64,000 nucleotides of DNA from Emticicia sp. BO119. GTDB taxonomy: Bacteria > Bacteroidota > Bacteroidia > Cytophagales > Spirosomataceae. Below are positions 63,408-64,000 of this stretch, in pieces. Position 1 is the first letter of the stretch, and every line of letters starts with the position of its first letter. The notes under the pieces were generated by a model, which had not been told where the DNA came from, searched no databases, and was given only the letters and a program-made list of their open reading frames with translations. Made by a program: the position numbers and the translations under genes. The stretch covers positions 1,488,001 through 1,552,000 of the forward strand of contig NZ_JACETV010000001.1 of the NCBI RefSeq assembly GCF_013912375.1, read 5' to 3'.

Positions 63408-64000
63408 ATTGAATATCCTTTACACAGCGAAAACCTACATGCATAAGGCTTGTTTCTGGGGTTGTAAAAGACCTGCCAGATACTCTATATCCATGACACC
63501 ACGATGGCTCACACAAAAATGAACCTCCTCTTTGCACCTTTTCCTTTTTCTCAATCAATTCTGTTTCAGTCCCTTTAGCTAAATCTGAATAGTTAGTTTT
63601 CCAGTCTTCACACCATTCCCAAACATTTCCACACATATCATAAATACCTAATGGCGATTTAGCGAATGATGCCACAGGTGCGGCAAAATGAAAACCATCG
63701 AGTGTCTTGTCAAAATTCGGAAAAGTGCCGTTCCATGTATTTGCAAGATATTTTCCGTCAGCGACTAATTCGTTACCAAATGGGTATAATAGTTTTGAGT
63801 TTATTCCATTTCGTGCAGCATGTTCCCATTCAATTTCGTAAGGAAGTCTTTTTCCAGCCCATTTTGCATAAGCTTTGGCATCATTCCATGATACTTGTGT
63901 AACTGGGTAATTGTCTGGCGCTTTTAGGGAGTTTTTACCGTATGGAAATTCCCAATTTGCTCCTTTTTCTAACACCCACTGTTTGGTCGCCTCATTCAGA
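63406..64000 (-). CDS. Formylglycine-generating enzyme (SUMF1-type), truncated by the window edge
   Basis: The C-terminal ~198 residues are visible; the frame continues past 64000, so the N-terminus is outside the window. Family blocks are DNYPVTQVSWNDAKAYAKW, AGKRLPYEIEWEHAARNG, MCGNVWEWCEDWKTNY and RGGSFLCEPSWCHGYRVSGR. The last block has the two Cys in C-x4-C spacing, as in the copper-dependent active site of true FGE, which oxidises the Cys of sulfatases to formylglycine. Many Bacteroidota proteins of this fold (for example GldJ/GldK) lack this pair. No sulfatase is in the window. Confidence 0.9.
   Translation of the reverse strand, partial: LNEATKQWVLEKGANWEFPYGKNSLKAPDNYPVTQVSWNDAKAYAKWAGKRLPYEIEWEHAARNGINSKLLYPFGNELVADGKYLANTWNGTFPNFDKTLDGFHFAAPVASFAKSPLGIYDMCGNVWEWCEDWKTNYSDLAKGTETELIEKKEKVQRGGSFLCEPSWCHGYRVSGRSFTTPETSLMHVGFRCVKDIQ

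Overview
The window looks like chromosomal DNA of a low-GC member of the Bacteroidota, probably a Cytophagales-type organism (the order is an inference). The evidence is a full-length SprA (the type IX secretion outer-membrane translocon), a GldF-like permease, a pectate lyase with a type IX C-terminal sorting domain, DUF4199 membrane proteins, a lineage-typical YbeY, and promoters of the Bacteroidota form TTG-N19..21-TAnnTTTG. I saw no rRNA, tRNA, CRISPR array, prophage or intact insertion sequence.

0-20 kb is mostly housekeeping. It holds a BaiN/HI0933-type flavoprotein, a DUF1801 protein and Na+/solute symporter pair, a tyrosine recombinase whose first catalytic Arg is Lys, pdxA, a phosphoglycerate-dehydrogenase-like enzyme, a papain-like peptidase with a long acidic tail, ybeY coupled to an RND exporter, meaB, gcvH, and an operon of a dihydroorotase-like gene that lacks its metal-binding HxH, two DUF4199 genes, gldF and phzF. 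Then come queA (preceded by two overlapping mini-ORFs) and ispD. 18.9-32 kb is almost all on the minus strand: ruvA, the 2431-aa sprA, a short-chain dehydrogenase with a lipoprotein, an outer-membrane protein, and a three-gene ABC ATPase / FtsX-like permease / DUF3299-like cluster that may act on metal.

32-48.6 kb is the most unusual part. A membrane-spanning regulator (signal peptide, CBM9-like sensor, one TM segment, AraC-type HTH) faces a 15-kb minus-strand array of six paralogous ~790-800-aa fused FtsX/MacB-type permeases, headed by a PadR-family repressor and without any ATPase gene. The layout resembles the PadR plus 'duplicated orphan permease' arrays described in Acidobacteria. Two spacers of exactly 92 nt are nearly identical, which points to recent duplication or gene conversion. 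Other spacers carry imperfect inverted repeats.

48.9-57 kb holds an NAD(P)-binding epimerase-like protein with a Crp/Fnr regulator, then genes that look carbohydrate-related: a metallophosphoesterase, an SGNH/SASA-type esterase lipoprotein, an 887-aa protein built from a duplicated module plus a TonB plug but no barrel, and the T9SS-sorted pectate lyase. 57-64 kb holds an NTF2-like lipoprotein, a 1-Cys peroxiredoxin, a GH25 lysozyme, pgi, a LysM protein whose MltD-like domain seems to have lost its catalytic Glu, and a formylglycine-generating enzyme that runs off the right edge.

Several starts were moved inward from the longest open frame, using internal promoters, terminators, signal peptides or paralogue alignment: 5977, 18226, 38300, 49832, 50470, 55184 and 61460.
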